The position numbers were made by a program, and so were the translations under genes. Shown piece after piece: positions 14,667-15,491 of a stretch of 15,491 nucleotides of DNA. Under the pieces are notes generated by a model, which was not told the DNA's origin, did no database searches, and saw only the letters and a list, made by a program, of their open reading frames with translations. This DNA is from an uncultured Eubacteriales bacterium. Its GTDB lineage: Bacteria > Bacillota > Clostridia > Monoglobales > Monoglobaceae. The DNA is taken from the NCBI GenBank assembly GCA_900550775.1, contig URTH01000025.1, positions 1 to 15,491 of the forward strand, read 5' to 3'. Numbering within the stretch: the stretch's first letter is position 1; each line of letters opens with the position of its first letter.

Positions 14667-14695
14667 ATTATAACAGGTGATTTTCGGTTTGTCAA
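14667..14695 (-). promoter_or_regulatory. Consensus promoter of trpB2
   Basis: On the minus strand TTGACA (plus 14690-14695) and TATAAT (plus 14667-14672) have a 17-base spacer, with TGT before the -10 box. Transcription should begin near plus 14660, leaving a leader of about 170 bases. So strong a promoter suits control by attenuation. AT-rich sequence lies upstream. Confidence 0.9.
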
Positions 14696-14758
14696 CTCTT
14701 TTTTTGTAAAAATTTTAATTTTTTTGCATTAACGTTGGAAGGCTAGGCATAAGTTAGG

Positions 14759-14775
14759 AAATATTTTCAATATTT
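14759..14775. repeat. Perfect AT-rich inverted repeat upstream of trkA
   Basis: AAATATT and AATATTT flank TTC, a 7-base perfect inverted repeat. It abuts or overlaps the region where the trkA promoter's -35 contacts would lie, between the divergent trpB2 and trkA promoters, so it is a candidate operator. AT-rich repeats of this size can also arise by chance. Confidence 0.35.
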
Positions 14776-14776
14776 G

Positions 14777-14805
14777 GTGGACTTTTTGGATAAACGTGGT
14801 ATAAT
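14777..14805 (+). promoter_or_regulatory. Extended -10 promoter of trkA
   Basis: TATAAT (14800-14805) is preceded by TGG, a full extended -10 element. The -35 at the right distance (GTGGAC, 14777-14782) is poor. Transcription should start near 14812, leaving a leader of about 155 bases. Confidence 0.65.
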
Positions 14806-14822
14806 AACCTCATAGAAGCTGC

Positions 14823-14846
14823 GCAAGGTCGTATTTTGCGACTTGC
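14823..14846 (+). other. First hairpin of the trkA leader
   Basis: GCAAGGTCG and CGACTTGC form an 8-bp stem with one bulged G and a 7-base loop, starting about 11 bases after the predicted transcript start. The TTGCC at 14843-14847 could instead pair with GGCAA at 14901-14905 in the second hairpin. Confidence 0.45.
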
Positions 14847-14857
14847 CAAATGAAAAT

Positions 14858-14917
14858 TTTGCCTATGAGAACATGGACGGCTGTGCGAAATGTTCTGGCA
14901 GGCAAATATTTTTTCTT
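14858..14917 (+). promoter_or_regulatory. Terminator-like second hairpin in the trkA leader
   Basis: TTTGCCT (14858-14864) pairs with AGGCAAA (14900-14906). After a three-base asymmetric-free mismatch zone, AGAACAT (14868-14874) pairs with ATGTTCT (14890-14896) around a 15-base loop. TATTTTTTCTT follows at once, so it has terminator form 50 bases before the trkA start. It could be an attenuator or a ligand-sensing RNA. It does not match the c-di-AMP (ydaO) riboswitch that controls potassium transport in many Firmicutes. A third small hairpin (GGCAG-GAGA-CTGCC, 14934-14947) lies just before the ribosome site. Confidence 0.5.
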
Positions 14918-14967
14918 GTGATTTCATAAGCGCGGCAGGAGACTGCCTGGAAGGGAATGGGACTTTT

Positions 14968-15491
14968 ATGAATATTATTTTAGCCGGATGCGGCAAGGTG
15001 GGGAATGCACTGGTGCATAAGCTGCTGGAGGAGGGGCACGACCTGACCGTCATCGATACCGATGCAGCCAAGATCCAGCACATCACAGAGGAAGTGGATG
15101 TTATGGGCGTTGTGGGCAACGGTTCGTCCATCTCTGTCCTGACCGAGGCCGGCCTCGAGTCGGCGGATGTTTTTATTGCGGTTACCGGTTCGGACGAACT
15201 CAATCTTCTGTGCTGCATGTTTGCCAAAAAGGTCGGCAGCTGCCGCGCGGTAGCCAGGGTGCGCAACCCTATGTACAGCCGTGAGATGGAGTTTATTAAG
15301 CAGCAGCTTGGGATTTCGACCATCATCAACCCGGAGCTTGCCACAGCACGGGAGATCTCCCGGCTTTTACGGTTTCCCGCTGCCAGCAAAATTGATACCT
15401 TTGCCGGCGGAAAGGTGCAGCTGATTAAATTTCAGCTGCCGGAGGGGATTTTGGATCGGCCGCTGAAACTGAGCGAATTTTCGGCAAAAAT
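14968..15491 (+). CDS. trkA: Trk potassium uptake regulatory subunit TrkA, N-terminal part
   Basis: The window ends inside this gene after 174 codons. TrkA is the cytoplasmic nucleotide-binding subunit that gates the TrkH-type potassium channel. Residues 1-8 give MNIILAGC and the dinucleotide motif GCGKVG (7-12), with the acidic VIDTD (28-32) that contacts the ribose after the second strand. GNGSS (50-54) and AVTGSDELNLLCCMFAKK (71-88) are typical of the first RCK domain. The region from about 140 (KIDTFAGGKVQLIKFQLPE) begins a TrkA-C (RCK_C) domain. Full-length TrkA has about 450 residues in two repeats, so over half is missing. AAGGG at 14951-14955 is distant; GGGA at 14959-14962 is nearer the ATG. 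Confidence 0.92.
   Translation, partial: MNIILAGCGKVGNALVHKLLEEGHDLTVIDTDAAKIQHITEEVDVMGVVGNGSSISVLTEAGLESADVFIAVTGSDELNLLCCMFAKKVGSCRAVARVRNPMYSREMEFIKQQLGISTIINPELATAREISRLLRFPAASKIDTFAGGKVQLIKFQLPEGILDRPLKLSEFSAK

Noticed and set aside
14812..14967. c-di-AMP (ydaO/yuaA) riboswitch in the trkA leader
   Set aside because: The gene context fits but I cannot find the conserved ydaO sequence blocks; a covariance-model search would settle it.
14754..15389. Long minus-strand open frame opposite trkA
   Set aside because: It is a shadow of trkA, whose dinucleotide-binding motif and promoter are clear on the plus strand.

Overview
The window reads as a moderately GC-rich chromosomal segment from a Clostridia-type member of the Firmicutes. 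The support is: strong AGGAGG-type ribosome sites with some TTG and GTG starts, near-consensus sigma-A promoters with 17-base spacers, an EndoA/MazF-like toxin, a pheS with the four-cysteine insert I associate with Firmicutes, an IreB/UPF0297 gene, and tRNA genes that encode CCA. The genus cannot be fixed from sequence alone. I see no insertion sequence, phage gene, integrase or CRISPR array.

Layout. 1-503: a gene tail cut by the window edge, then mazF with no visible antitoxin. 600-2992: a secreted uncharacterised protein, a HAD phosphatase and mutY, all on the plus strand. 3014-3370: a small unrecognised gene with its own consensus promoter, an 11-base direct repeat and a strong terminator. 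3484-7341: promoter, pheS, pheT, then a broken IreB/UPF0297 gene. 7376-10188: terminator, promoter, then an esterase, an Lrp/AsnC regulator and an aminotransferase in one tight cluster. 10200-12750: a folded intergenic element, then a polar amino acid ABC transporter (binding lipoprotein, terminator, permease, ATPase). 12835-13109: a promoter, tRNA-Met, tRNA-Glu and a bidirectional terminator. 13127-14695: trpB2 on the minus strand with a long leader. 14759-15491: a divergent trkA gene, cut by the window end, with a structured leader.

Most genes are housekeeping: translation (pheST, two tRNAs), oxidative DNA repair (mutY), amino acid metabolism and uptake (aminotransferase, ABC transporter, trpB2) and potassium homeostasis (trkA).

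The unusual material lies in and between these ordinary genes. (1) The ABC transporter binding protein appears circularly permuted: the half that is normally C-terminal follows the lipoprotein signal, and the half that is normally N-terminal ends the protein at the hinge. (2) The trpB2 leader carries a run of GAG triplets at about 5-base spacing, a terminator, and an alternative pairing that would join the last GAG triplets to the terminator arm. This is the logic of TRAP attenuation. (3) The IreB/UPF0297 gene contains two diverged copies of one internal segment offset by 58 bases, which breaks its frame. (4) The trkA leader holds a long hairpin followed by a U-run upstream of the start. All four come from reading the sequence; none was tested by alignment, folding or database search.
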